From Zygnema cylindricum (lineage: Eukaryota > Streptophyta > Zygnematophyceae > Zygnematales > Zygnemataceae), in contig JBBHKE010001856.1 in assembly GCA_037447655.1 (NCBI GenBank), positions 507,384 to 571,383 on the forward strand: a DNA stretch of 64,000 nt. Direction: 5' to 3'. Positions 49,727 through 62,631 of the stretch are shown here, piece after piece (position 1 is the stretch's first letter; each line of letters starts with the position of its first letter). The notes beneath the pieces are model-generated. The model was not told where the DNA came from. It saw only the letters and a program-made list of their open reading frames with translations, and did no database searches. Position numbers and translations under genes: made by a program.

Positions 49727-52700
49727 ATGGGGAGGAAGAAGAATAGAAATACTCCTTCCCCCATGTGGACTTCGGAGAGAGCAAGAGAGTTCAGTTTTTC
49801 GGGTTCTCGATTTGAGGAGACCCGGAATACGGAGAGAAAATTTGAGGAAATGTTTGACACACTTATAAGATATGTAGATTCCCGTTTTCAAACTCAACCG
49901 AGTGAGAGCAAAGAAAACACTTCTTTTCCAGCTACCGATCCATTCATTGGAGGACCTAATGAGAGTGAGAGAAAAGAGAGGATTAGGAAGGGAAAGTTGA
50001 AGATAGAAGAAGAAGAGTCCGAGTTTGTCGAAGGATTTGAAAACGAAGAAAATTATAATATGTCGGGGAAATCCATGGCCTTTAATGGTTCCAATTATGC
50101 CGTTTGGAAGAAGTTTATTCCAGGCCAACTTATTTTCAAGAAGCTTTGGAGAATTGTCAACAGAGAAGAGAAAATGCCACTCGAGAGTAAAGCACATGCT
50201 CAATGGAGGTTGAAGGATATTGCGGCAACGACCAGTTAGATGAAGAATTGCACTTCTTCCGTGCTTGATCGTTTTCTTGCTCACGGCACGGCCCATGAGT
50301 GTTGGCAAGCACTTGAGGAGCAATATGACAAAAGCGTTGAGAACAAGGGTCAATATGTTTATACGGACTTTATGAATTTTAACATCAAGTCAAATGAATT
50401 GATGGATGATGCCGTGAAGCGCTTCAGTACTATACTCGAGCAATTACTCAACAATGGCCGAGTTATTTTGGATGCAGATAAGTTAAGCATTTTTTTTAAC
50501 GCTTTACCGGAGAAGCTTTTGCATCTTAAAGCTATTTTACGAGCGAAGGAGGATAACACCTTCGGATTCACCTTCAATTTTATCAAAATCTCGGAGGGAA
50601 CTCCATCGGCTTCTTCAAGTGGAGGAGGAGGAGTTCTCAACTCTACTACTCCCGAAACCCCGGATCTTAACTATGCCGGTGGTAGAGGAGGTGGTAGAGG
50701 AGGTGGCCCAAGAGGTGGTGGCGGCCGAGGCAACAAGAGGGATCAAGGTCGTCCACCGAAGGTCCTTTCGGATCTTTCCAATGTGACATGCTATTGGTGT
50801 AACCGGCTTGGACATTTGTCTTCATCTTGTCCGGATAAGGATAAGCAATGTCATTTTTGCGGTAAGTGGGGGCATACGATCCCTCAATGTTATGCAAAGA
50901 GTGGAGATTGTGGAAGTGGAAGAGGAGGTAGAGGAGGCGATAGAGGCGCCCGAGGTGGCGGCCGAGGAGGTGGCCGCGGTGGTGGCCGTGGTTACGGTAA
51001 TGCAAATTACTTTGACCATGGTAATGAAACCGGTGATGATTTTCCCGTTCTTAACCTTACCCTTGATTTAGTAAGTAGTGGAGGAAATTTGGAGAAAGGG
51101 TGGATTATTGATACGGGGGCATCTCATCATGTTTGCACGGATGCCACCTTGTTTGATGACATGAGGGAACTTACGGTTCCAAAGTTTATTACGGTTGCAA
51201 GCGGCAATGTCATTTCGGTTGGTACGGTTGGCACGGTTCGGCTTGATCTTCTTTCATGGGATAATGATGGGAAAGAGAGATCGACGGAGTATCGTTCTCA
51301 AAATACTCTTTATATTCCGGACGGTTCGGTTAAATTGTTAAGCGTTCCACAAATACAAAAGAGTGGTGGAAGCTTACTTGCGAGAGGTGATCAATCTATC
51401 GAGATTTGGAATGAGAAGGAAAATGTTATTGGAGAAGGAGTTGTAACGGATGAGAATCATAGTTGGCTCTTATGGAGGAGGCCGAAATCTAAAGTTCCAA
51501 CCAAGGGAATTTCACATCAAATTTCGGAGTTGAAAGGTGATCTTACCTTATGGCATCATCGGATGTGTCACACATCCGAGGTAAAATTGAAGAAGATGAT
51601 TCTTCATTCTTCGGTGAGGGGTTTAGACCTCACATCCGGTGAGAAGGTGAACGGATGCGGAGGATGTAGAAAAGGACGTCAAATTCGGAAATCCCATCCG
51701 AATAAAGACATCAAGCATCGAGCTCAAAGTCCTTTGGAGGTTATCCACATCGATCTTTGTGGACATATTAAACCCAAGACAATTGGAGGTAATAAGTATA
51801 CTTTGGTAATTGTTGTTGACTTCTCTCGGAAGTCATGGGTGTATTTATTGAAAAATAAATCGGATGCATTTGGAAAATTTAAGGAATGGCATGTAATGGC
51901 CGAGAGGCAAATTGATAAGAAGCTTAAGTCCATTCGTTCGGGAAGTGGAGGGGAGTTTGTTGTTTTTGAGGGGTATTGTAAGGAGTGGGGAACAAGGTAT
52001 CAATTCACGGCGCCTTATTCTCCGGAGTCAAATGGAGTGGCCGAGAGGAAGAATCGTACCTTACAAAAAATGGTGCATGCGATGGTTCATAGCTCCGGAC
52101 GAGAGATGTTTTTATGGGGAGATGCGATTTTTACGGCGAATTATATTTGTAACCGAACACTCACTTCGGTTTCCGGAAGTAAAACACCGGAGGAGTTATG
52201 GAGTGGAAGAAAGCCCACGGTTCATCATTTGAGAATTTAGGGATGTCATGCTACGGTTTATATGGAATCAATCAAGAGGAAGGGGAAATTTGCACCAAGG
52301 TGTTGGCCGGGAATTTTTGTTGGTTATAGTGCGAAGGGGAATTTGTACCGAGTGTATGATTCGGCTCGTCACACCGTGGAGGAATCTCGGAATGTGGATT
52401 TTCATGAGGATCTCAAATCCGCCATGAATTCCGTTGGGAAATTTAAAGAGAATTTGGTTTTTTATGAGGAGAGTGAAATTGTGAATTTTTCAATTCATTG
52501 GGGATTTGGAATCCGATGAGGAACCGAATGTAAAAACTCAGAAAAAGAAATTGGGAAAATCGGTTGAAGTTGAATTTGAAAGAAAGAGTAACGAATCTTT
52601 GGATTCCCGAGTGCCTTCGAACATTTCAAAAATCTCAAAGCTCTAAATCGAGTTCTAAATCGAGTGAGAAAGAAATCAAAATTGAATCTGATGAAGAGAA

Positions 52701-53240
52701 AGAGGAGAAAGAGGAGGAGCAAGTTCTTAGAAGGAGTTCACGGATTACAAAGGGGAAGAAACCGGAGAAACTTACTTACAATCGAAAAGGGGAAAATGCA
52801 TCGAATTCGCATTATTTTCTTTCCGATGCTAAAGAGACGGAGTTTCTTTTGTAGCAATCACTTACGGAAAATATGACCGGCGATCCCCAATCTTATGTCG
52901 AGGCAAGGAGGTCGACCGATTGGGAGAGAAAGTGGAAACCAGCGTGGGAGAAAGAATTTAAATCGGTGGTTGATAATCGAACTTTTGTGGAAGTAAAATT
53001 ACCAGAGGGGAAAAAGGCGATAGATGCAAAGTGGGTATTTAAGACGAAGACTGGAGCTTCGGGTGAAATTATTAAGTACAAGGCGAGGCATGTTTGTAAG
53101 GGCTTCCAACAACATGAGGGAATTGATTTAAAGGAGACTTATGCTCCCGTGGTGAAGTTCGACTCACAACATATTATTATTGCACTTGCGCCGATGGGGA
53201 AGAAGCACGTCCATCAAATTGACGTGCAACCTGCATTTTA
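49727..53240 (+). pseudogene. Copia Gag-PR-IN-RT relic at 49-54 kb
   Basis: The ATG at 49727 opens gag. One in-frame TAG at 50237-50239 interrupts it, then 666 codons stay open to 52240. Features are gag with NGSNYAVWKKFIPGQL, Gly-Arg-rich stretches, two knuckles (CYWCNRLGHLSSSC, CHFCGKWGHTIPQC), protease (WIIDTGASHHVC), integrase zinc site (HHRMCHTSEV, GCGGCRKG) and integrase core. The second catalytic Asp is lost: RSDNGGE has become RSGSGGE at 51941. A stop (52238-52240) and a frameshift near 52540 follow. RT begins at about 52873 (KWVFKTKTG, KARHVCKGF) and is cut at QIDVQPAF near 53240. The palm-domain YVDD is gone. Gly-Arg stretches around the knuckles suggest RNA binding. Confidence 0.9.
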
Positions 53241-53675
53241 AAATGGGTACTCATATATTTTTGGAGGAGCCACGATCTCGTGGAGTTCTAGGCTACAACC
53301 TACGGTTGCGTTGAGTTCCACAGAATGTGAGTATATGGCTGCGTGTCATGCATCTAAGGCTTTGATTTGGATTAAGGAGATGTAACGTGAGTTAAGGATT
53401 CCTATTCTTTATATGACGATTTATTCTGACAGCATGAGTTCGATGGCGTTGGCAAAAAATCTTGTGTTTCACAAGAGGACGAAACACATCAGGATCCTAT
53501 GGCATTTAGTAAGAGATTTGGTTACGGCGAACAAGATTGTATTTTCGTACGTTCCGACAAAACGGAGGTGGTAGATTTGCTGACGAAAGCAGCTACGCAT
53601 GATGTATTTGAGAGGGGGCGACCAAAACTTGGATTATTTTGAAGAGTTTGGCGATTATGACAATAAGAGGGGGAT
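53241..53675 (+). pseudogene. RNase H remnant fused after the RT deletion
   Basis: After the RT break the sequence resumes inside RNase H: WSSRLQPTVALSSTECEYMA, the copia RNase H core, then KTKHIRILWHLVRDLV and the C-terminal end before the polypurine tract. Stops and a frameshift are present. The deleted part is the RT palm, thumb and connection, about 1 kb by comparison with copia family 4. Confidence 0.8.
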
Positions 53676-54331
53676 TGTTGGGATATTGTCGTTTCGCGGT
53701 ATTTCCGCGAAGCGCCAGACCAACATTTGTTTGCTTAACACAAAGTGTCGCGTCATCATACAAAAAGTACTATGTCGTTTCGCAACGGTACTTTTGATAT
53801 CCGCAAACGAAATGTTCTATTTCGTTTCGCGTCACTTTTTGTTTTTCGTGCGCCAGTGTTTCAATTTGCGTGCAGGTGTGTTCGTGGAGCGACACGTGTT
53901 TAAGTCAACGTTTGGAGTTAGTCGTTCGAAGGAAGAAAGCGTGTGCGCCTTCCTTCGTGGAACTTTCATTGAAGAGTGCACATTCAGCTAGGGACAGACT
54001 TCGTCGCTACGCTAAGTCCTGCTTGTCTTACCTTGTTGTCTCTTAGTGTAGAGTAGCGGGTATATAGGCAGCAATGTATATGTGCAGAGTATTGAATCTG
54101 ATATGATTGAATCATAGAGAATTAATCTTGGAGTAAGAGATTATTTAAAGAAGAGAGAGAAGAGAGAGAAGAGAGAGAAGAGAGAAGAGATGATGTAAAG
54201 TGGCTTCGGCCAAAAATACTTATAAATCTTTTTGGTTGAATATTCCTCTTGTCTATTAAGAGCTTCCGTTGTGTAATGATTTATGTTTTGTGAATTATTA
54301 AGAGTGAATGTCTTTTGCTCAAGATCCTACA
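53676..54331 (+). repeat. 3' LTR of copia at 49-54 kb
   Basis: Length 656 bp, with an extra AGAGAG stretch (about 54150-54188) accounting for the 10-bp length difference from the 5' LTR. Few substitutions by eye, so this is one of the younger insertions here. Confidence 0.9.
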
Positions 54332-54493
54332 TGTGAAGCCTCTAGCTCATGCCGCGACCTTAACCACGTCCCCTTCCGAGACCACGACCACCTCCAAGAC
54401 TACGACCCTTTCTAAGCCAGCGGTCTTGGTCACACCATGTGTGACGTTTGTTAGATTTTTCATCGTCACCTTTATCATAACATTGAGTATGTA
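54332..54493 (-). pseudogene. Gly/Arg-rich coding scrap
   Basis: On the minus strand it reads KGDDEKSNKRHTWCDQDRW then a Gly-Arg-rich run (SLGGGRGLGRGRG). It is probably the end of another retrotransposon gag, but it is too short to assign. It lies between the copia 3' LTR and the 3' LTR of the next element. Confidence 0.35.
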
Positions 54494-55552
54494 TGTTGAA
54501 ACTCTGAGACCTCCATAAGTCCTCAGAGTGGACAACTTCCAAGAAACCTCTAGGATAATCTTGACCCCTTTGTGTTTAAGCAAGAACAACTGCCACCCTG
54601 GCAGATAAAAACTCTGACCAACTTCACCCTTATGAAGGCAAGACTCCTTTCAGTCGATAGCAAAAAGAATCTCTTAATTTGCTCCCCTGAGCAGTAAGTT
54701 ATGGAGGGTCAAAGTTTTCCTTTTGTACAGAAGCTCTCTGAGAGAGAGGGTCCTATCTCCTAATTTTTCTAAGTCCTATCTCTCTCACATAATCTATCTA
54801 CTAATGTACGGAGCCAATCAGATTACTCCTGCGTACACAAAAGTACAGCTGCCGGTGTACTTTCTATACGAACATTGTACGACATGTTCAAATGTCGACA
54901 CGTGGTATATTCAGATTCGCTCCCTTAATCCTCGGAGATACCGCGATCCAATGTCATTCCGCCACGTGTCATCCGATGTGGCAATGATCAAAAACGGCCG
55001 AAATTCTCTTCCTCGATCTCGGCGTATAAATTCAGCCGTCCGATTAAATTCACATTTAATCGTAGCCGTAATAAATACATGCGCGGTATTCGTTTCGCTA
55101 AAGAAATAAATGTGCGGTATTCGTTTCTTATCTGTACTGTAATCTGTACTTTTACATTACTGGATGTATGTCTCCCATAAAACTATTTCAGTTAAATGAA
55201 CTATCCTACGTATTAATGTTTAATTAATTATCAAACCCTACACTACATAACACTATCTCAAGACTTAACGGTTAAAGCTACCGGCTACAGGCTGTTTACC
55301 GGGCGGCAAGTTCCAGGATCAAATCCAGGAGGTGTCACATATAATTTTAGTAAATAAACCCCTACTAATATTTATATCTCGTAAACCTCTGGATAGCCTA
55401 GGTAGCCATGGCTCTAGCTTCCTCTCCAATTTCTCAGTGACTGCGACAAGTTTGAGAGTTGGAGAGAGAAGTTAGAGGTAGAGTGCCTCGCCTTCTTTCT
55501 ATATTTCTATTCAGACCTAGAAAATACTTTAAAAATACCATTAATTTCTACA
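54494..55552 (-). repeat. Copia family 1 3' LTR
   Basis: Length 1059 bp. The polypurine tract on one side and non-element sequence on the other define both ends, giving the reference LTR for this family. It contains the ATG and seven gag codons. Confidence 0.85.
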
Positions 55553-55565
55553 CTCCCCTTATTTT

Positions 55566-58500
55566 CTAGTCAATCTTTAATTTCAGACCACACTTCTCCG
55601 TGCAGAAAATTAGCTTAGGGGAAGGCACAGGTTTGGTCATCATATCTGCTACCATCTCACTATCTGGTCGGTACTCTAAACTGATTATTTTGTTTTCTAC
55701 TTTCTCTCTAACAAAGCTGAGTCTAATGTCCATGTGTTTGGCTTTAAAATGATGTTTAGGATTGGCAGAAATAGCGATTGCTGCCTGATTATCACAAAAT
55801 ATTTTCTGCACACCACTCTTAAGGTGACCAAGCTCACCAAGCAAAGACTTGACCCACATCAATTCTTTTACAGTAGAGCAAGAGGCCATATACTCAGCCT
55901 CCATGGTGGACTGAGCAATAACTTTTTGCTGTTTGCTACTCCAACAGCAAGCCCCATCACCCACATATAATACATATCCAGAAGTGCATCTCTTCATCGG
56001 AGCATCACCATAATAGGCATCACTCTAAGTAGTGATGTCAGTATTCTCTCCACCCAAATGCAGCCATAGATCCCTAGTTCCTATCAAATATCTAAGGACT
56101 CTTTTAGCTGCCTCCCAATCCCTCTTAGTGGGAGCATTTAGACTTCTACTAGCACTCCTACAACTGCAGCTTAATCTAGCCGGGTACAATTCATAAAATA
56201 TATTAGACTTCCCACTACTTGCATGTAAGGAATAGTCTGCATGAACTTCTGTTCTTCAGGAGATAATTCCTCGTCTAAGACTATGACTCCTTCTTCCTCA
56301 CTCCCCTCACTTCCCTTCTTCAACTCCATTGGAGTTGTACAACTATTAGCTTTATCCATCTAAAATTTTTCAAGCATGTTCCCTATTGCTTCGATTTGAG
56401 TCAATCTTATAATCTTTCTTTTTCGGTCTCTTTCTACTTGAATTCCCAAAATATATTTTGCTTCCCCCATATCTTTCATTTGAAATCTCCCCTTAAGATC
56501 GATTTTCAGTTTATTTATTTTTTCATTAATTTACTTAAAACAAGCAAATCATCAACATAAATTGCAATAAATATAAAACCTTCCTCATCTTCGAAAACAT
56601 AGATTAAGTGATCTGAGCTGATCCGGATATATCCCAAACCGGTAAGAAACTCATCAAGCTTCTTATTCCATTGTCGAGGCGCTTATTTCAAACCATAAAG
56701 AGATTTAATCAGCCGACATACCTTACTCTCCTCTCCTTTCTCCACAAACCCTTCGGGTTGTCGCATGAAGATCTCCTCTTCCAATTCTCCATGCAAAAAG
56801 GTTGTTTTTATGTCCATCTGGTGCACTTCTATGTATTCCGCTGCTGCAAGACTGAGAAGTATGCGGACGAAGGGAAATCTGATGACCGGGGCAAAGGTTT
56901 CCTCGTAGTCAATTCCCTCATTTTGTTTAAATCCCTTTGCCACTAATCTGGCCTTGTAGCGCTCGATTGTGTTATCTGGGTTCAGTTTTAATTTGAAAAC
57001 CCACTTACAACCGATTGGTTTTCGGTTAGGTGGACAATCCACCAGCTCCCAAGTATCGGCTGCCATAATTGAGGCCATCTCCTCATTAATGGCTGTCTTC
57101 CACCGGTTTCTTTCTGGACAAGTCATCGCCTCTCCATAAGTTTGAGGTTCATCTTGATGAGATAGTTTTGTTACCTTGTTATTAACCTGTTTTTCTTGCA
57201 ATCTTTTGCTACTTCTCCTCCCCCCCTCAAAATCTGAGGCCGGAATAGATGGTTCTCATGGATTCTTTCGAACAATCTCGGCTTCTCCCCTATCCGTTGA
57301 TTCCGAATCAATTTCCACCACGTCTTCTGCTTCGGGTAGAGTTATCACTGGAGTTTCCACAGCCGAGACTTTTTCGGTCTGATTTGTACCTGCAAGAATG
57401 TCATCTTCTCTAAAACCTGGATAGTTAGGAAGCTCAAAGTCATCGGAATTTTCTGACTCAAATCTGATTTTTACTGACTTTGTATTTTTGAAGGGATCCA
57501 CACACTTTCCTTCTTCCATAACTACTACATGCTTTACTAAGATTATATCTTCCCTTTTTAGATCATAAACTCTATATCCTTTAACATCCTCATCATATCC
57601 TAATAAGTATCTCGGTTTTTTTTTAGGATCTAGCTTCCAATTAGATCGATCTGGATGTAGACAGAATACTTGACTGCCGAAAACCTTTAAGTGAGATATG
57701 TCTGGTTTCCCGGCCTGTCCATCTCTCATAAGGTGTTTGATCTTTTATAGCTGAAGTAAAAACTCTAGTTTTGAGGTAATTAGCAGAGTTCATTGCTTCT
57801 GCCCAAAACCTTTTTCCTATCTACTTATCTAACAACATACTTCTAACACTATCACTTAGTGTTCTATTAAACCTTTCAGCTACCCCATTCTGTTCCGGGT
57901 TTTCTAGAACTATCTTTTGGTGTTCGACCCCATCTTCCCTCAAAAAATCCTCAAACTGGTTAGAGTATACTCTCCACCATTGTCACTCTTTATTCTCTTG
58001 ATTGGAGTTTCATGGAGTTTTTTGCTCCATGCTTTATATTGTCTAAAACAATCCTGAGCTTCGAACTTGTTTTTCAAAAAATACACTCGGGAATACCAAG
58101 ACCAATCATCAGTGATAGTCATCATAAATCTCTTCCCCCCCCCCGTGAGGGAACTTTAGCCGGTCCCCAATTATTTGTGTACTAGATCTAGAATTTTTTC
58201 TCCTTTATAGGTGGCTGTTTTAGGAAAGGATAATCTGTGTGCTTTACCTTGAGCACATCCACTACAATCACTTATATTATCAGTCTCACTGAACTGAATC
58301 CCTTCCACCACTCCCATGTTTTTCATCTCTCTTAACTTATCTAGATTTACATGCCCAAGCCTCTTATGCCACATCATAATATCATGAACACCAGCATAAT
58401 AAAGTTTTTTCGTTTTATTACTTTAAATCAGCCTAAACATCCCATGGCTACCTTTCTCAGCAATGAAATAGACATCCTCCTCAAAACTAGCGGTAAAGAC

Positions 58501-59363
58501 TCCTTACCTAGTGCTAGTAAAAAAACCCTTATCATCTAATACTTATGTAGAGATGAGGTTTTTGTTCAGCTCCGGAATAAACAATACATCGGAGAATGTT
58601 AATATGGATGTCTTTCCTTCTACTAACACTTTCATATCTGCCGATCCTACAAGAGAAGTGGTGACTATCCTCCCATCCCCGTACTCTATCTCTACGGTGG
58701 GAATCTTTCTTATCTTAGTGAACAGGTGCCTATGCTTACACATGTGCATGGAGGAACCTGAATCTATAGTCTAGCCTGCTTCACCTTTCAATCCACCGTA
58801 AGCACATTTTTGCCTTCGTGGAATTTCAACCTCGTTTTTCGCCTCCAACTCCTTATCCAAAAAGAGCTCATCGTCCTCATCCTCACATTCCCCCTCATGT
58901 ACCTGTTTCACAAAGGCCTTTTTCTTTCCTCTCAAGGTACCACCGGTCTGCCCCTCCTTTAACTAAAGCTCGGTTAGCTTAGTGCACTCTGCCATATAGT
59001 GCCCCGGTTTCTTGCAAAAATGACATAAACCTTTGGGAGCCCTTGGCCCGAACTCGTCGGCCTGATTTTTCTGCTCCCTTCCCCCATAGTTTCCGACTGG
59101 TTTCCGGGAATCCTTGTTCCTCCAATCGGTCGAAGTTGCCAAGGCTTGGCCACTCTTTCCTCCCCTTCGGATCTCAATCGTATTCTCTCGAACGAGAATC
59201 ATCCCTACCACTGAGTTCCATATCCACCTTGAGTCCGGCAAGTCCTGCACACGGTTGACTATGTTCTCGAACTCATCGGGTAACTTCATCAGTAAACAGT
59301 TAACCTTTTCTTTTTCACTAAAAACTTTTCCCGCACTCTCTAGCTCCATGAAGAGTGTAGCAT
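55566..59363 (-). pseudogene. Copia Gag-Pol relic (family 1, copy 3)
   Basis: Read on the minus strand. Gag C-terminal part with knuckle CHFCKKPGHYMAEC (58963-59349), then a degenerate protease segment around DSGSSMHMC. The GAG-pre-integrase LYYAGVHD...MWHKRLGHVNLDKL follows, then CSGCAQGKAHRL and the integrase core (ITDDWSWYSRVYF, KSDNGGEY) with breaks. Next come integrase C-terminus and linker (57256-57729) and RT (56683-57201: CKWVFKLKLN, KARLVAKGF, MDIKTTFLHGELEE). The RT active site YVDD is intact at 56548-56559. RNase H (55566-55997) includes STMEAEYMAS and MVADMMTKPVPSPK. Several stops and frameshifts separate the parts. It is not functional, but all catalytic blocks can be recognised. 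Confidence 0.9.
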
Positions 59364-59890
59364 ATACCTTGAGTCACCATCCCTACTAAGAGCAAGCTCT
59401 CTTATGCTAACTCTAGGCTTCCCCTCCTTTCTCACCGGTTCGGAACCGTTGAAGCTGNNNNNNNNNNAAAAGACCAACTGCAAGCGCATGAAACAACAAA
59501 GTACACAAAGGTATAAGTCAATCGTATTCAACTACATTTTAACTAGACCGTCGACGCCAAATAGAATCTCCAAAAGCATCACGTGCTCAGTATGCGCACA
59601 ACTCAAACAACTAAGAAACATAGAATCACACGAGATCAAGTACGTAGTCACCTCGAAATATCATTGCTCTTTGTACACGATCAAACGAACGTACGCGAAC
59701 GTCAACCAGAAAACTCCACGACAACGTGAAACAATATCGGTTGTACAAAATGTACGCCGCAACCCAAAGGACAAATCTTCATACCGAAGCGAAATAAAAT
59801 CGTGCGTCGCGATGCGAAACATCGCCAATTTTCACGGACGTCTGATTCACCCAAGTGAAACCTCGAGACCCCAATCAGAGGTCGCGTCCT
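59364..59890. other. Unassigned sequence with assembly gap (59458-59467)
   Basis: No gene is visible. It separates two gag fragments of the same copia family. It is rich in CGTAC/GTACG words. The 10-N gap means the two flanking fragments may not be truly adjacent. Confidence 0.5.
59458..59467. other. Assembly gap (10 N)
   Basis: Ten Ns of unknown true length lie between two fragments of the same repeat family. Confidence 0.99.
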
Positions 59891-60936
59891 CGTCCTCGGA
59901 TTCTGCCTCATGTACCTGTGTCACAAGGGCCTTTTTCTTTCTTCTCGGGGTTCCATCTGTCTGCCCCTCCTTTAACCAAAACTCGGTTAGCTTAGTGCAC
60001 TCTGCCATATAGTGCCCCGATATCTTGCAAAAATGACATAAACCTTTGGGAGCCCTTGGCCCGAACTCGTCGGCATGATTTTTCCGCTCCCTTCCCCCAT
60101 AGTTTCTGACTGGTTTCCGAGAATCCTTGTTCCTCCAAATGGTCAAAGTTGCCAACTCTTGGCCACTCGTTCCTCCCCTTCAGATCTTAATCATATTCTC
60201 CCGAACGAGAATCATCCCTACCAATGAGTTCCATATCCACCTTGAGTCCGGCAAGTCGTGCACACAGTTGACTATGTTCTCGAACTGATCGGGTAACTTT
60301 ATCAGTAAACAGTTAACCTTTTCTTATTCACAAAAATCTTTTCCCACACTCTCTAGCTCCATAAAAAGTGTAGCAAGCTCATTGCAAAAATCCAACATTT
60401 TCCCCCCTTTCTATACATATTCCTTAACTTTCTGATCAGCCAACTGTTGTTGCTGAATTGTACCACTTCGGTACACCTCTATAGAGCCATCCACAGATCG
60501 GATGCCCTTTTTACCTGCAAATAAGGACATGCAAGTCCTTGAGTAAGATGGCATAGGATAAAGTGCCTTGCCGCCATATTGTTGAAATCCCAGGTTTGAG
60601 TATCATTCTCCTCGTTCCTCAGAATAAGTGACATGAATACTGAACCAGTTGCTATTGGTGTGGTCGTCTCCTTCTTTGCTCCTTTGTCCACCACCTCTCT
60701 TTCCTTTGTCTCCTTCGTTGATGATGGACCTGCTTTCTTTGTGAATCTCCTTCTTTCAAACCCTGGAGGAATTCAAAAACTTGATGGACGCCCTAATCGT
60801 CCACTCACTATCCCCAAAAACCTTTTTTTGCATAGAGCTCATATCAGCATACTTTCCCATTATATGAACCCAGTTCAATTAAAGATTGGTAGTCTAGAGG
60901 GTAGGCCCATAACGTGAAACTTTGAGTCCTCCATAA
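59891..60936 (-). pseudogene. Copia gag relic (family 1, copy 4)
   Basis: It starts MEDSKFHVMGLPSRLPIFN, followed by stops; open parts lie at 60479-60694 (FILCHLTQGLACPYLQV) and 59847-60155 (knuckle and acidic linker). The knuckle has a Lys-to-Ile change after its second cysteine but keeps all ligands. Protease and pol are absent. Confidence 0.75.
60904..60913 (-). other. Anticodon-type primer-binding site (copy 4)
   Basis: The minus strand reads GTTATGGGCC, ten bases matching the complement of the initiator-Met anticodon arm, next to the LTR end and in the gag frame (HVMGL). Confidence 0.7.
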
Positions 60937-61640
60937 AACCTCAGAGTGGACAGCTTCCAAGAAGCCTCTAGGATAACCCTAACCCCTTTGTGTTTCAGCA
61001 AGAACAACTGCCACCCTGGCAGACAAAAACTATGATCAACTTCACCCATGTGAAGGTAAGACTCCCCTGAGTCGATAGCAAAACGAATCTTTGAATTTGC
61101 TCCCTTCAGCAGTAAGTTATAGAGGGTCAAAGTTGACTTTTTGTACAAAAGCTCTCTGGGAGAGAGGGTCCTATCTTCTAATTTTTCTAAGTCATATCTC
61201 TCTCACAAACTCTATCAACTGATGTACGGAGCCAATTAGATTATACTTCCGTAAACAAAAGTACAGCTGCCGGTGTTCTTTCTGTAAGAACATTATATAA
61301 TATGGCCTAAATGTCGACACGTGGTATATCCGGATTCGCTCCCTTAATCCTCGGAGACGCCGCGATCCAATGTCATTTTGCCACTTGTCATTCGATATGG
61401 CGATGACTTAAAACTGTCGAAATCCTTTTCCGCAATCTCGGCGTTTAATTGCGGCCGTCGGATTAAATTCACATTTAATCGTAGCCGTAATAAATACATG
61501 CGCGGTATTCGATTCGCTAAAGAAATAAATGCACGGTATTTATTTTTTATCCGTACTGTAATGTGTACTTTTACATTACTGAATCTATGTCTCTCGTAAA
61601 ACTGTTTCAGTTAAATGAACTATCATACGTATTAACTAAC

Positions 61641-62631
61641 CCTAGATATGAAGCCTCTAGATAGTTATTAACTAACCCACTTTCAATGGCAACCACTGCT
61701 ACCCGAGCAGACAAGCAGACAATCTGACTGCACAAAGTACGTAGGAAAAAGAATCTCTGAAAATACCCAACCAGGCGATGAGTTATAAGCTGGCAAAAAT
61801 GCCTATTTATTCAACCTCTCAAAGAGAGAGAAGACCATCTACCAGATTTTTCTAAGTCCTAGCTCCCTCTCACAACCCCTATCTACTAACTGTACGAACC
61901 AATCTGAATATTGTACAGTACATAAAAGTACTACCGCCGATGTACTTTTTGTACAACCTTTGTACGACAAGGCCATTAAGCGGACGCGTGTCTATTTTCC
62001 ACTCATACGTAGGTACATTCTTCGGAATTCCCGCGACCGAATGTTATTTATCCACGTGGCGCAGGTCATGCTACGTCACTAAATGCCAAAGTGACCATTC
62101 TGGGATTTCGACGATGATGTGCGTCGTTGGATTTGACTCGAAATGCAATCTTAGCCGTTATAAATACTTGCGCGATATTTGTTTCGCTGTCGAAAAAAAA
62201 TGCGCAATATCCGTTTCAAAGTAGTATTGTACTTCGTACTTTATAAAACTTTGTCTATGCATTTCGTATAGAGTTTCAGTTAAATGAATTTGTTCCCTCC
62301 TAAATACAAATAAATTTATCACATACTATAGCATTTAGCATTGGTTCTACTCTAATCGGATATAGCTAACCGCTATCGGCCGACTTGACGAACGGCAAGT
62401 ACCGGAATCAAATTCCGGGTCCGCAGGTATAATTTTAGTAACCTACTAAAAATAACTAGCTGTTGAACTAAGGCAGCCATGGATCAACCACCCTCTCTAT
62501 CCTTTAGTGACTACAACAAGTATGGGGGCATGAGAGAGGAGGTGGAGGCAGGTTGTCCGTCTTTTTCTCTTCTTTTTATACTAACATATTTAAACCTAGA
62601 AAATAATATAGAAAATCTATTAATTTAAACA
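61641..62631 (-). repeat. Copia family 1b LTR (3' LTR of next element), truncated
   Basis: It begins (minus strand) TGTTTAAATTAATAG next to the polypurine tract and shares architecture with the family 1 LTR: ATCCATGGCTGCC, GTACTGTACAATATTC, a GAGAGAG leader. It is clearly diverged. The GAATCAAATTC stem-loop near 62410 corresponds to the B-box-like motif of the other LTRs. The inner end is lost at the junction with copy 4. Confidence 0.7.

Larger units (their letters stand above)
49039..54331 (+). mobile_element. Copia element with RT core deleted
   Basis: LTRs 49039-49684 and 53676-54331 both start TGTTGGGATATTGTCG and end GATCCTACA. The primer site TTGGTATCGGAGC follows at 49686, a different priming mode from the other copia families here. 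The polypurine tract AATAAGAGGGGGAT precedes the 3' LTR. Gag, protease and integrase are present, while RT is interrupted after its N-terminal third. The flanks TATCA and TGTGA do not match, so no target duplication is preserved. Confidence 0.9.
54494..59363 (-). mobile_element. Copia family 1, copy 3: 3' LTR to gag, 5' end lost
   Basis: On the minus strand this runs gag (from the break at 59363), protease, integrase, RT, RNase H, polypurine tract AATAAGGGGAG and 3' LTR (55552-54494, 1059 bp). It is the longest family 1 copy and shows what copies 1, 2 and 4 have lost. The LTR begins TGTAGAAATTAATGG and ends ATGGAGG...TTTCAACA, so the gag ATG is again inside the LTR. The 5' end is cut at unrelated sequence that includes an assembly gap. 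Confidence 0.88.
59891..61640 (-). mobile_element. Copia family 1, copy 4: partial gag and 5' LTR
   Basis: On the minus strand: 5' LTR part (61640-60914, about 730 of 1059 bp), primer site (60904-60913 complement), gag and the knuckle (CHFCKISGHYMAEC), ending near the protease linker at 59891. The outer third of the LTR is missing and is replaced by a related LTR (61641 on). Confidence 0.8.

Noticed and set aside
49034-54336. Target duplication for the copia at 49-54 kb
   Set aside because: The flanks TATCA and TGTGA agree at only two of five positions.
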